This document shows, piece after piece, positions 38,290 through 46,438 of a DNA stretch of 64,000 nt (position 1 is its first letter; each line of letters starts with the position of its first letter). Source of the stretch: Psychroflexus montanilacus. Its GTDB lineage: Bacteria > Bacteroidota > Bacteroidia > Flavobacteriales > Flavobacteriaceae. The notes beneath the pieces are model-generated. The model was not told the DNA's origin. It worked only from the letters and a program-made list of their open reading frames with translations, and ran no database searches. The stretch covers positions 124,001-188,000 of the forward strand of contig NZ_JAIQZC010000001.1 in assembly GCF_020164535.1 (NCBI RefSeq), written 5' to 3'. A program made the translations under genes and the position numbers.

Positions 38290-39519
38290 TTAATTATTGG
38301 ATTTTGGGTAACATATGTAGTATTTGATTACTGTTTTTGAAAGCGCTTTCAAATTGAGTTGATCTGAAGCTGAAGAAACATCTTTGATTTTTCCATTTTT
38401 ATACCAAATATTAATATGTTCTTTGTCAGGCTGATAAGCAAGATTTGAGGTAGAACCTTCAAAAACAAAATACGCTGCTTCAGCTATAGTAATGTTGAAA
38501 TTCTTCTGAGCTTTTTTTAAATACTCCTCCAGTTTTTCTGCATCAACAGGTTCATTTTTCAACTTTATTTTAAGTAAATCCCTATTCAAAATCATTTGGC
38601 TTAACTTACTAAGCACAAAATCATCATGATGTTGCCAAACTTTCAAGGCTGAAATGATATCGTAATCATCAAGTTTGGAAAATAACTCTAAAGTGAGGTC
38701 ATCAAAATTTTCAGAATCAATTCTGTGTCTTAAAAAGTAGTTTAAGGTTGAGTTTTCAATAGTTTCCTCAGTCGTCTCAAAAACAAATTTTGCCCTACGA
38801 AGTAATCTTATAAGTATTTGTTCTGCACACAAACTGGTTTTGTGCAAATACACTTGCCAATACATAAGCCTTCGCGCAACAAGAAACTTCTCGATAGAAT
38901 ATATCCCTTTTTCTTCCACAACAAGTTCGTCATCAACTACATTCAGCATATTGATAAGTCGCTCACTATTGATATTTCCTTCGGCAACACCGGTGTAAAA
39001 GCTATCCCGCTTTAAGTAGTCCAGTCGATCTACATCCAACTGGCTCGAAATAAGCTGACACAAAAACTTTTTATCGTGGTTTCCTCTGAATATATCAATG
39101 GCTAAAGTAAGTTGACCGTTGAATTCTGAATTTAATTTATTCATAAACTCAAGTGACAGGTACTCATGTGAAAGATCACTTACGATAGAATGTTCTAAAG
39201 CATGAGAAAATGGACCATGTCCTATATCGTGAAGTAAAATCGCAATAAGTACAGCTTCTTCCTCTTCTTCTGAAATTTCAATTCCTTTGGATTTCAAAAT
39301 ATCAATAGATTTCTTCATCAGGTGAAGGCAACCTAAAGCATGATGAAATCGTGTATGGTTGGCTCCTGGATATACCAAATGCGATAGTCCCATTTGAGTA
39401 ATACGCCTCAATCTTTGGAAGTAAGGATGCTCAATAAGATCAAAAATTAAAGGGCTCGGAATGGTAATAAATCCATAAATCGGATCGTTTATTATTTTAA
39501 GTTTGTTCCTTTGGTTCAA
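38290..39519 (-). CDS. HD-domain phosphohydrolase, dGTPase-like
   Basis: A 409-residue HD hydrolase. Metal ligands are visible in HHALGCLHL, in LHDIGHGPFSHALEH and in SSQLDVDRLDYLKRDSFYTGV, the pattern of SAMHD1/dGTPase relatives. A long helical C-terminal part follows. The reading begins with TTG (39517-39519), the only start that leaves the conserved KLKIINDPIYGFI stretch intact. A minus-strand TATATTTG box at 39547-39540 precedes it. Substrate (dNTP or other nucleotide) not shown. Divergent from porX. Confidence 0.88.
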   Translation of the reverse strand: MNQRNKLKIINDPIYGFITIPSPLIFDLIEHPYFQRLRRITQMGLSHLVYPGANHTRFHHALGCLHLMKKSIDILKSKGIEISEEEEEAVLIAILLHDIGHGPFSHALEHSIVSDLSHEYLSLEFMNKLNSEFNGQLTLAIDIFRGNHDKKFLCQLISSQLDVDRLDYLKRDSFYTGVAEGNINSERLINMLNVVDDELVVEEKGIYSIEKFLVARRLMYWQVYLHKTSLCAEQILIRLLRRAKFVFETTEETIENSTLNYFLRHRIDSENFDDLTLELFSKLDDYDIISALKVWQHHDDFVLSKLSQMILNRDLLKIKLKNEPVDAEKLEEYLKKAQKNFNITIAEAAYFVFEGSTSNLAYQPDKEHINIWYKNGKIKDVSSASDQLNLKALSKTVIKYYICYPKSNN

Positions 39520-39556
39520 TTCAAAAAAATTTTAAAACACAAATATACAGCTATAT

Positions 39557-41107
39557 ATGTCAAAGATAAAAGTACTCTGGGTGGATGATGAGATTGATTT
39601 ACTAAAGCCACATATATTATTTCTAGAAAAAAAATCCTACGAAGTAACAACCTGTCAAAGTGGTACGGAAGCTATTGACGAAGTGACAAATACAAGGTTT
39701 GATATTGTCTTTCTGGACGAAAATATGCCTGGACTCACAGGACTAGAAACGCTTAACGAATTGAAAGCGATCCGAAATGACCTACCAGTTATAATGATAA
39801 CTAAAAGTGAAGAGGAATATATCATGGAAGAAGCGATTGGCTCCAAAATCGCAGATTATCTCATAAAACCTGTAAATCCAAATCAAATTTTACTGAGTCT
39901 GAAAAAAAACCTGGACCATTCTAGATTGGTTTCGGAGAAAACTACTTTAAATTATCAACAGGAGTTCCGGAAAATATCTATGGAACTGACGAATGTTAAT
40001 AGTTATCAGGAATGGGTGGATTTATATTTAAAGTTGATTTACTGGGAGCTTGAGCTTGAAACAGTTGAGGATACAGGAATGTTCGAAATTCTTGAATCTC
40101 AAAAAAACGAAGCCAATATTGAATTTTGTAAGTTTATAGATCAAAATTACCAAACATGGTTTGAAAAAAATGCAGAGGCTCCTACTCTATCGCACACGCT
40201 TTTCAAATCTAAAATTCTACCAGAATTATCCAAAGACCAGCCCACACTTCTAGTAGTTGTTGATAACTTGAGATACGATCAATGGAAGTCTTTTGAATCT
40301 ACCATTGCCAATCATTACAAAAAAAATAAGGAAGAGCCATATTTCAGTATTTTGCCAACTGCAACGCAGTATGCGAGAAATGCACTGTTTTCTGGCTTAA
40401 CACCTGCCGATATGGAAAAGATTTATCCAGAATACTGGTTGAATGACACAGATGATGGCGGAAAAAATCAATTTGAAAAGGAATTTTTGGAAGCTCAGTT
40501 AAGCAGGCTTGGTAAAGATTACAAAACCCAATTTCACAAAATAACAAATGTAGCCAAAGGCAAGAAGTTGGCAGAAAACTTTAGAAGTCAAAAAGATAAT
40601 GACTTAACGGTTCTTGTTTACAATTTTGTAGACATGCTTTCACATTCTAAAACCGAGCTTGAGGTTATAAAAGAATTGGCCTCCAACGATAAATCCTACA
40701 GATCTTTGACGCAAAGCTGGTTCAAAAATTCACCCTTATTGGACATTATTCAACAGGCACAGAGTCTAGGGTTTAAATTAATTATAACGACAGACCACGG
40801 TACCATTAACGTGAAACATCCTTCCAAAGTAGTTGGTGATAAAAACACAAGTCTAAATTTAAGATACAAAACTGGGAAAAGTTTGACTTATAATGAAAAG
40901 GATGTTGTTGTAGCCAAAGATCCAAAAAAGATTCATTTACCCAGTATCAATATGTCGAGTTCCTTTATTTTTGCTAAAGAAAACTATTTTTTAGCTTACC
41001 CAAATAACTATAATTATTACGTGAATTATTATAGAAATTCATATCAGCACGGAGGAATATCCCTGGAGGAAATGATTATACCATTTGTGGTAATGGAACC
41101 AAGGTAA
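39557..41107 (+). CDS. porX: type IX secretion response regulator PorX
   Basis: A 516-residue protein with an N-terminal receiver domain (Asp54 phosphoacceptor in FLDENMPG, Lys in LIKPVN) and a large C-terminal PglZ/alkaline phosphatase-like domain (VVVDNLRYDQWK, TATQYARNALFSG, TDHGTINVKHP with metal-binding Asp and His, and YQHGGISLEEMI). It works with the kinase PorY and a sigma factor, SigP in Porphyromonas, to regulate and activate type IX secretion and gliding. A cargo protein with a type IX signal is encoded at 48750. tsaE begins one base after its stop. Confidence 0.94.
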   Translation: MSKIKVLWVDDEIDLLKPHILFLEKKSYEVTTCQSGTEAIDEVTNTRFDIVFLDENMPGLTGLETLNELKAIRNDLPVIMITKSEEEYIMEEAIGSKIADYLIKPVNPNQILLSLKKNLDHSRLVSEKTTLNYQQEFRKISMELTNVNSYQEWVDLYLKLIYWELELETVEDTGMFEILESQKNEANIEFCKFIDQNYQTWFEKNAEAPTLSHTLFKSKILPELSKDQPTLLVVVDNLRYDQWKSFESTIANHYKKNKEEPYFSILPTATQYARNALFSGLTPADMEKIYPEYWLNDTDDGGKNQFEKEFLEAQLSRLGKDYKTQFHKITNVAKGKKLAENFRSQKDNDLTVLVYNFVDMLSHSKTELEVIKELASNDKSYRSLTQSWFKNSPLLDIIQQAQSLGFKLIITTDHGTINVKHPSKVVGDKNTSLNLRYKTGKSLTYNEKDVVVAKDPKKIHLPSINMSSSFIFAKENYFLAYPNNYNYYVNYYRNSYQHGGISLEEMIIPFVVMEPR

Positions 41108-41108
41108 T

Positions 41109-41522
41109 ATGATGACATTAGATTACACACTTGAAGATCTTGGAAATATTGCTAACCAAGTTTTAGAAAAGGCAAATTCAAAATATATTCTTTTTTCTGG
41201 TGAAATGGGCGCAGGAAAAACAACTTTGATTAAAGAAATGGTCAATCAGCTTGGAAGTCAAGACAAAGTTACCAGCCCTACTTTTTCTCTAGTCAATGAA
41301 TATCAAGGTAAAGAAACTGACATCTATCATTTTGATTTCTATAGAATTGAGGATGAAAATGAGGCTTATGATATCGGGTTTGAAGATTATCTGGATGGCA
41401 AACATTATGTTTTCATAGAATGGCCAGAAAAGATCCCAAATTTGTGGCCCGAGCATTATACTCTATTAAAATTTGAAGTTAAAAATACAGATACTCGATC
41501 ACTGACTTTGAGTGAGTTTTAA
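41109..41522 (+). CDS. tsaE: tRNA threonylcarbamoylation ATPase TsaE
   Basis: A 137-residue small P-loop ATPase: GEMGAGKTT near residue 31, VTSPTFSLVNEY, and HFDFYRIED as the second motif. It drives the TsaBD complex in t6A37 modification of ANN-decoding tRNAs. The start may be the first or second ATG. It directly follows porX, a stable flavobacterial neighbourhood. Confidence 0.94.
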   Translation: MMTLDYTLEDLGNIANQVLEKANSKYILFSGEMGAGKTTLIKEMVNQLGSQDKVTSPTFSLVNEYQGKETDIYHFDFYRIEDENEAYDIGFEDYLDGKHYVFIEWPEKIPNLWPEHYTLLKFEVKNTDTRSLTLSEF

Positions 41523-41580
41523 AAAATTGTGAGGAGTTTTCCGGTTTATTTTAATTAATTTCGCTTAACTAATATTTTCA

Positions 41581-42786
41581 ATGAATCCACACTCCTCAAA
41601 ATCACCCTTTTCAACTTCAGAACTGCTCCCCCAGGAAGAGATGCTCGAGATACAACGTTCCAAAGGAGAACTATTTATTGGACTTCCCAAAGAAACTTCT
41701 TACCAGGAAAAAAGAGTTTGTCTTACTCCAGATGCAGTGAATGCCTTGACTCAAAACGGGCATCGAGTTTTGATAGAAAGTGGTGCAGGTGATCAGGCGA
41801 ATTTCAGTGATAAGGACTATAGTGAAGCAGGTGGAGAAGTTAGCAAAGACACTCATAAAGTTTTTGCTTGTCCTATTATTTTGAAAGTCGCTCCGCCATC
41901 TGAAGAGGAGCTCGAAATGATTAAACCACAGGCGATACTGATATCGGCTTTACAGTTGAAAACCAGGAATAAATCTTACTGTGAAACCCTAGCCAAAAAA
42001 AGAATAACAGCTTTAGCATTTGAATTTATAAAAGATGAGTTTGGCGGCTATCCAGCCGTAAGAGCGCTAAGTGAAATTGCCGGAACATCTTCTATACTTA
42101 TTGCTTCAGAACTGCTTTCCAATATGTCTGGAGGGAATGGTCTTATGTTTGGAAACATAAGCGGTGTACCTCCAGTAGAGGTTGTCATTTTAGGAGCCGG
42201 AACAGTTGGGGAATTTGCGACAAGAAGCGCTCTAGGGCTTGGTGCTGGTGTGAAGGTGTTTGATAGTTCACTTACTAAGTTACGTTGTTTGCAAAGCAAC
42301 GTAGGTCGGCCATTATTCACTTCTACGCTTCAGCCTAAAATACTCATGAAAGCATTAAAACGAGCGGATGTGGTTATTGGTGCTGTGAGAGGAAAAAACA
42401 GAGCTCCAGTTATTGTGACTGAAGAAATGGTGAAGAGGATGAAAAAAGGGGCGGTAATAATAGATGTAAGTATTGATATGGGCGGATGCATTGAATCCTC
42501 AGTGATGACAACACACGATAATCCAACTATGGAAAAACACGATGTCATTCATTATTGCGTTCCAAACATACCTTCAAGATACTCAAGGACAGCGTCCTTA
42601 TCTATTAGTAATATTTTTACTCCCTACCTACTAGATATAGGTGAAGAAGGAGGCTTAGAACCAGCTTTAAGGATTAATTCTGGTCTCAGAAACGGCTTAT
42701 ACTTTTATCATGGTATATTAACAAATAAGTCTGTAGCTGAATGGTTTGACCTTAACCACAGAGATCCCAATTTACTTATCTTTTAA
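41581..42786 (+). CDS. ald: alanine dehydrogenase
   Basis: A 401-residue enzyme of the alanine dehydrogenase/PNT family. Substrate-binding residues in GLPKETSYQEKRVCLTPDAV, catalytic His/Asp region, and the NAD fold VVILGAGTVGEFATRSALGLGAGVKVFD. It interconverts alanine and pyruvate with NAD. Length is slightly larger than the classic 370-residue type because of an N-terminal extension (SSKSPFSTSELLPQEEMLE). Separate promoter not clear. Confidence 0.93.
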   Translation: MNPHSSKSPFSTSELLPQEEMLEIQRSKGELFIGLPKETSYQEKRVCLTPDAVNALTQNGHRVLIESGAGDQANFSDKDYSEAGGEVSKDTHKVFACPIILKVAPPSEEELEMIKPQAILISALQLKTRNKSYCETLAKKRITALAFEFIKDEFGGYPAVRALSEIAGTSSILIASELLSNMSGGNGLMFGNISGVPPVEVVILGAGTVGEFATRSALGLGAGVKVFDSSLTKLRCLQSNVGRPLFTSTLQPKILMKALKRADVVIGAVRGKNRAPVIVTEEMVKRMKKGAVIIDVSIDMGGCIESSVMTTHDNPTMEKHDVIHYCVPNIPSRYSRTASLSISNIFTPYLLDIGEEGGLEPALRINSGLRNGLYFYHGILTNKSVAEWFDLNHRDPNLLIF

Positions 42787-42795
42787 AAAATTGAC

Positions 42796-43170
42796 ATGAA
42801 ATTCATTCATAGGCTAGGTTATTATCTATCAGGATTTGTAGTGGGAATCATTATGCTCATGTTTTTTTTAGGTGGCAAAAAAACATCATGTGACTGGGGA
42901 CTAGATGCTAGAGTTTTAAAAAACATCCGAAACAAAGAACGAATTGTTTCTAAGGATGCTCTTCTATTTTTCGAAGCTCAACAGATCGACACTTCATACA
43001 TATCTTATATATTAAAAGCTGGAGATGTGAACTTTAAAAAAAGTGATATTGAAGCAAAGCCTTGTAAAATTTATCAAGTTGAAGGTAAAGTAAACAAAAA
43101 GGAGCTTGGATTAATCTTCGAAAACTGTGATTCCACAGCGGTGCTGAAAAGAGTTTTTAATTTAAAATGA
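42796..43170 (+). CDS. DUF4258-type small membrane protein
   Basis: A 124-residue protein with one N-terminal membrane anchor (LGYYLSGFVVGIIMLMFFLGG) and a small cytosolic or periplasmic domain with two conserved Cys (SCDWGLDARVLKNIR, KPCKIYQVEG, FENCDS). It resembles the DUF4258 proteins found next to ald in flavobacteria. Function unknown. Nine bases after ald. Confidence 0.78.
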   Translation: MKFIHRLGYYLSGFVVGIIMLMFFLGGKKTSCDWGLDARVLKNIRNKERIVSKDALLFFEAQQIDTSYISYILKAGDVNFKKSDIEAKPCKIYQVEGKVNKKELGLIFENCDSTAVLKRVFNLK

Positions 43171-43172
43171 TT

Positions 43173-43219
43173 TTGTTTTTTTATGTCAACTTTTATTTTA
43201 TGTTTGTTGATAACAAACA
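43173..43219 (+). promoter_or_regulatory. promoter with overlapping inverted repeat
   Basis: TATGTTTG at 43199-43206 is a -7 box; TTG at 43173-43175 is 23 bases away, at the edge of the allowed range. TGTTTGTT (43201-43208), gat, AACAAACA (43212-43219) is a perfect inverted repeat over the -7 box and start of transcription. Confidence 0.45.
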
Positions 43220-43228
43220 TTTTTCAGT

Positions 43229-43525
43229 ATGAAACGCATCATCATTGATTACAAAAAACTTACACCTGAAATCTTATCTCTTCTTGTTCAAAAATATCCT
43301 GATGGCTATGATGATAGAGATGTGTTGGTATTTAAAAACTCCAAAAATGAAACTGTTGAAGCTGTTGAAGTGAAAACCGAAGATTGTATCTATTTAGTTA
43401 AAATAAGCACTAGATTAGAAGACACAATGACCAAATTTGATGTTGAGGATTATGATGATGATGAAATGGATATGAACTATGTAGATTTACCTCAAAAAGA
43501 TGATGAAGAGGATGATGAGGATTAA
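43229..43525 (+). CDS. small acidic conserved protein (mislabelled primase in databases)
   Basis: A 98-residue protein: a compact N-terminal domain (KRIIIDYKKLTPEILSLLVQKYPDGYDDRDVLVF) and a tail of almost only Asp and Glu from about residue 70. Relatives in the family are often named DNA primase; no primase motif is present here. Function unknown. It has its own promoter with an inverted repeat and its own terminator. Confidence 0.8.
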   Translation: MKRIIIDYKKLTPEILSLLVQKYPDGYDDRDVLVFKNSKNETVEAVEVKTEDCIYLVKISTRLEDTMTKFDVEDYDDDEMDMNYVDLPQKDDEEDDED

Positions 43526-43551
43526 TTAGTTTAAAATCAAAAAGTTATATC

Positions 43552-43580
43552 AAAAGACCAGTTTATTCTGGTCTTTTTTG
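43552..43580 (+). terminator. terminator after the 43229 gene
   Basis: AAAAGACCAG, loop tttatt, CTGGTCTTTT plus extra T's. Confidence 0.9.
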
Positions 43581-43651
43581 TTTCTAAAAGATTAAGAAAT
43601 AGTTTTAATACATTAAACTAATTCATATCTTGAAGTTCCTTATTTATGCAT

Positions 43652-45073
43652 ATGAAAAAGATTTTGCTCCTATTTTTGATGCTTGTCATCATGAGTTGTC
43701 AATCCTCAAAAGAGCCTGAATTGGACAACAATACCGATAAATTCACAAGAGATCTGGAAGAAATAAAAGAAAGTGGAACTTTAAAAGCACTTACTATTTA
43801 TTCTGGAACTACCTACTTTCTTTATAAAGGAAGGCCCATGGGGTTTGAATATGAGCTCCTGGAAAGACTTGCAAAAGATCTTGGTGTAGAGCTTGAAATG
43901 GTAATCGCGAAAGACGAAAATGACTTGGTGGAACTTTTACAAAATGGTGAAGGAGATCTACTGGCTTATGGGTATACGATTACAGAATCTAGAAAGAAAC
44001 AGATAAATTTCACCACACCCCTATACTTGTCTCATCAGGTCTTGATCCAGAGAAAACCTGAATACTGGAGACAGATGAAATTGCATGAAATTAAAAATTA
44101 TTTGGTCACCAATCCTGTTGAATTGATTGGTGATACCATTTCTGTGAAAAGAAATTCTTCTTATGCATCCAGAGTGAAAAATCTTGCCAACGAATTAGGT
44201 GGTAGCATATTTATAGATACACTGGAAGGCACGATGTCAACAGATAAAATTATTCAAAAAGTTGCTGAGGGTGAAATTAAATACACAATAGCAGATGAAA
44301 ATATTGCATTCATCAACTCCTCTTATTACCCTATACTAGATATCAACACTTCATTAAGCCTTTCCCAGCGCATAGGCTGGGCTGTGAGAAAAAGAGACAC
44401 GCAACTTCTAGCTACGGTTAATCAATGGTTGGATAAAGCCAAAAAAACAACAGATTATCATGTGATTTATAATAAATATTTCAAAAATAAAAGACTTCAT
44501 AAAAAACGAGTTATAAGTGAGTTTTATAGCCTAAACGAAAACAAAATAAGTCCTTTTGATGAAATCATAAAAGAAAATGCTGATCTAATCAACTGGGACT
44601 GGAGACTATTGGCTTCAGTTGCCTACCAGGAATCACAGTTTAAGCCAAACAGAGATTCCTGGGCTGGAGCTAGCGGCCTCATGCAGATCATGCCTGCTAC
44701 TGCAAGAGAACTTGGGGTTACAGACCCTTACAATCCTGGTCAGAGTTTAAAAGCTGGGGCTAAGTATCTCAACCAAATGATCGATAGCCATGAAGAGGTA
44801 AAAGACAGTATTCAGCGTATAAAATTTGCTTTAGGCTCCTATAATTGTGGTCTCTACCACGTAAAAGATGCTCAGAAACTAGCCAAAAAACAAGGCTTAG
44901 ATCCTTTGATTTGGGATAATAATGTAGAACTTGCTCTGCTGGATTTGAGTTTTCCAGAACATTACAACAAGTCATTTATTAAATATGGCTATGTAAGAGG
45001 TGAAGAACCTTATAATTATGTTCGAGAAATCTTTAAGAGGTACGAACATTATCAAAAATTCATCGACAATTAA
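43652..45073 (+). CDS. MltF-like lytic transglycosylase lipoprotein
   Basis: A 473-residue lipoprotein (lipobox LVIMSC). Residues about 35-265 form a family 3 solute-binding-protein domain (GTLKALTIYSGTTYFLYKGRPMGFEYELLERLA) and residues 295-440 a family 1 transglycosylase with catalytic Glu in AYQESQF and GLMQIMPATA. The pairing is the MltF architecture: peptidoglycan cleavage regulated by a ligand-binding module. I use ATG 43652; the ATG at 43646 adds two residues. Convergent with the 45070 lipoprotein, four-base overlap. Confidence 0.93.
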   Translation: MKKILLLFLMLVIMSCQSSKEPELDNNTDKFTRDLEEIKESGTLKALTIYSGTTYFLYKGRPMGFEYELLERLAKDLGVELEMVIAKDENDLVELLQNGEGDLLAYGYTITESRKKQINFTTPLYLSHQVLIQRKPEYWRQMKLHEIKNYLVTNPVELIGDTISVKRNSSYASRVKNLANELGGSIFIDTLEGTMSTDKIIQKVAEGEIKYTIADENIAFINSSYYPILDINTSLSLSQRIGWAVRKRDTQLLATVNQWLDKAKKTTDYHVIYNKYFKNKRLHKKRVISEFYSLNENKISPFDEIIKENADLINWDWRLLASVAYQESQFKPNRDSWAGASGLMQIMPATARELGVTDPYNPGQSLKAGAKYLNQMIDSHEEVKDSIQRIKFALGSYNCGLYHVKDAQKLAKKQGLDPLIWDNNVELALLDLSFPEHYNKSFIKYGYVRGEEPYNYVREIFKRYEHYQKFIDN

Positions 45074-46251
45074 TTAGTAGAAAGCTGTTGATTTAAAATG
45101 GCTTTCAGTTTAGCTTTAATATCTTCTGAAGCATCTATAAGCATCCTTTCATTACTCGGATAATCTACTGGCCCTCTTCTCAATAGAAAGAGTTCATCCT
45201 TGTTGAGCACTCGCTCGTCACCATTAAACCTGGCAAACCTATTTTCGAAAATAAATAGACTTTCTAGCGGATATGTATTGATCTTCTGCTCTGTGTTTAA
45301 ATCAAAATAATTGACTTCTGCAGTTACATTTACTTCCTTAGATTGAATGGTTTCATAAAACACACCACTGGCATTGACTATAACATCTTCTTTAATTTTG
45401 TTACCCTTATCATCCAAAATATAATTCCCGTTTCTGTCTTTTTTATACTTCCACCCATCAACAACTTCACGGTTGAGAGAAGTTTCCTTTTCGAGTAAAC
45501 GCTCAGGAGAAAATTGAATGTTATTAAAATGAATTTCTACAGATAAGTCATAGTTAACGTCTTCTCTTGCGTTGACGTGATATTCTGTCCACAAATCGTT
45601 TAGATTGAGCGTACTAAAGTTAAGAAGCCTATCCTCTACTTCACTTGGAATAATTTGTTCTGTATCGTTATATAACGAAACCAAAATGAAGTCGATTCCA
45701 TTAATGTAAGCTTCGCGCTTTAATGAGGATGCATTCTTAAATCTTGGTGCAAGATTTTCTAATTCTACCAAACTATTGTAAGCCAGACGACTGTCTATCT
45801 TATCGTTGGTTCTCAATAAGTCACTAGCTTTTGTGTACAAATAGTTAGCATAGTTTTCTTTACCAACTAAGACATTTTCAGTAAAATCGAAGAATTTAAA
45901 ATCTATATTTTCTCCTGATTTATTTTTCAATGGCAAAAGTGGCTTCACTCTATTTTGAACTGACTGTAATTCTACATATAATTCATAAACTGGTTTAGAA
46001 TTATCTTTTAGTGTTTCCCTTTCAAGAAAATCAATTCTATCCAAAGTTTGCTCCCTATACTTTTCAAAAGAATTCTTAAGAATTCTTGCATAGTCAGCAC
46101 TTTTATTATTGAATTTGTTTTTCTGTAGTTTCTGTATGGATCTATTCATTGCCTCTCTATAATTCCCGGAATTCAGAGCTTGCTGAGTTTTTTTAATACT
46201 GTTGCAAGAGATAAACAATAAAACACTTAGTATAAGTAGAGCTTTTTTCAT
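45070..46251 (-). CDS. TPR-like lipoprotein of unknown function
   Basis: A 393-residue lipoprotein (LSVLLFISC). Residues 20-200 are helical with TPR-like spacing (ALNSGNYREAMNRSIQKLQKNKFNNKSADYARILKNS); the rest is beta-rich with tandem YHVN/YDLS strands. I do not recognise a named family. Periplasmic-face location is inferred from the lipobox. Stop overlaps the mltF-like stop by four bases. Confidence 0.75.
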   Translation of the reverse strand: MKKALLILSVLLFISCNSIKKTQQALNSGNYREAMNRSIQKLQKNKFNNKSADYARILKNSFEKYREQTLDRIDFLERETLKDNSKPVYELYVELQSVQNRVKPLLPLKNKSGENIDFKFFDFTENVLVGKENYANYLYTKASDLLRTNDKIDSRLAYNSLVELENLAPRFKNASSLKREAYINGIDFILVSLYNDTEQIIPSEVEDRLLNFSTLNLNDLWTEYHVNAREDVNYDLSVEIHFNNIQFSPERLLEKETSLNREVVDGWKYKKDRNGNYILDDKGNKIKEDVIVNASGVFYETIQSKEVNVTAEVNYFDLNTEQKINTYPLESLFIFENRFARFNGDERVLNKDELFLLRRGPVDYPSNERMLIDASEDIKAKLKAILNQQLSTN

Positions 46252-46363
46252 ATTCTAATTTTATAAAGCAAATGTAGATATTCTATCGATATATAAAACT
46301 GAATTCTACCTTACTGATAGTCAAAAACATAAAAAAAATTATTTGAATTAAGTCTAAATAAAC

Positions 46364-46403
46364 TTGTAGCATTCAAAGTTCACACTTATTTTTGCGCAAA
46401 AAT
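46364..46403 (+). promoter_or_regulatory. promoter with palindrome for FecA-like receptor
   Basis: TTG at 46364-46366, 20 bases, TATTTTTG at 46387-46394: a near-ideal promoter. TTTTTGCGCAAAAA (46390-46403) is a 14-base perfect palindrome reaching from the -7 box over the expected start of transcription near 46401. Confidence 0.7.
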
Positions 46404-46438
46404 TCAAGCTAATACATAATTAATCTAAATAAACAATA

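Noticed and set aside
43229-43525. DNA primase name for the acidic 98-residue protein
   Set aside because: No TOPRIM, zinc finger or catalytic Asp/Glu motif is present.
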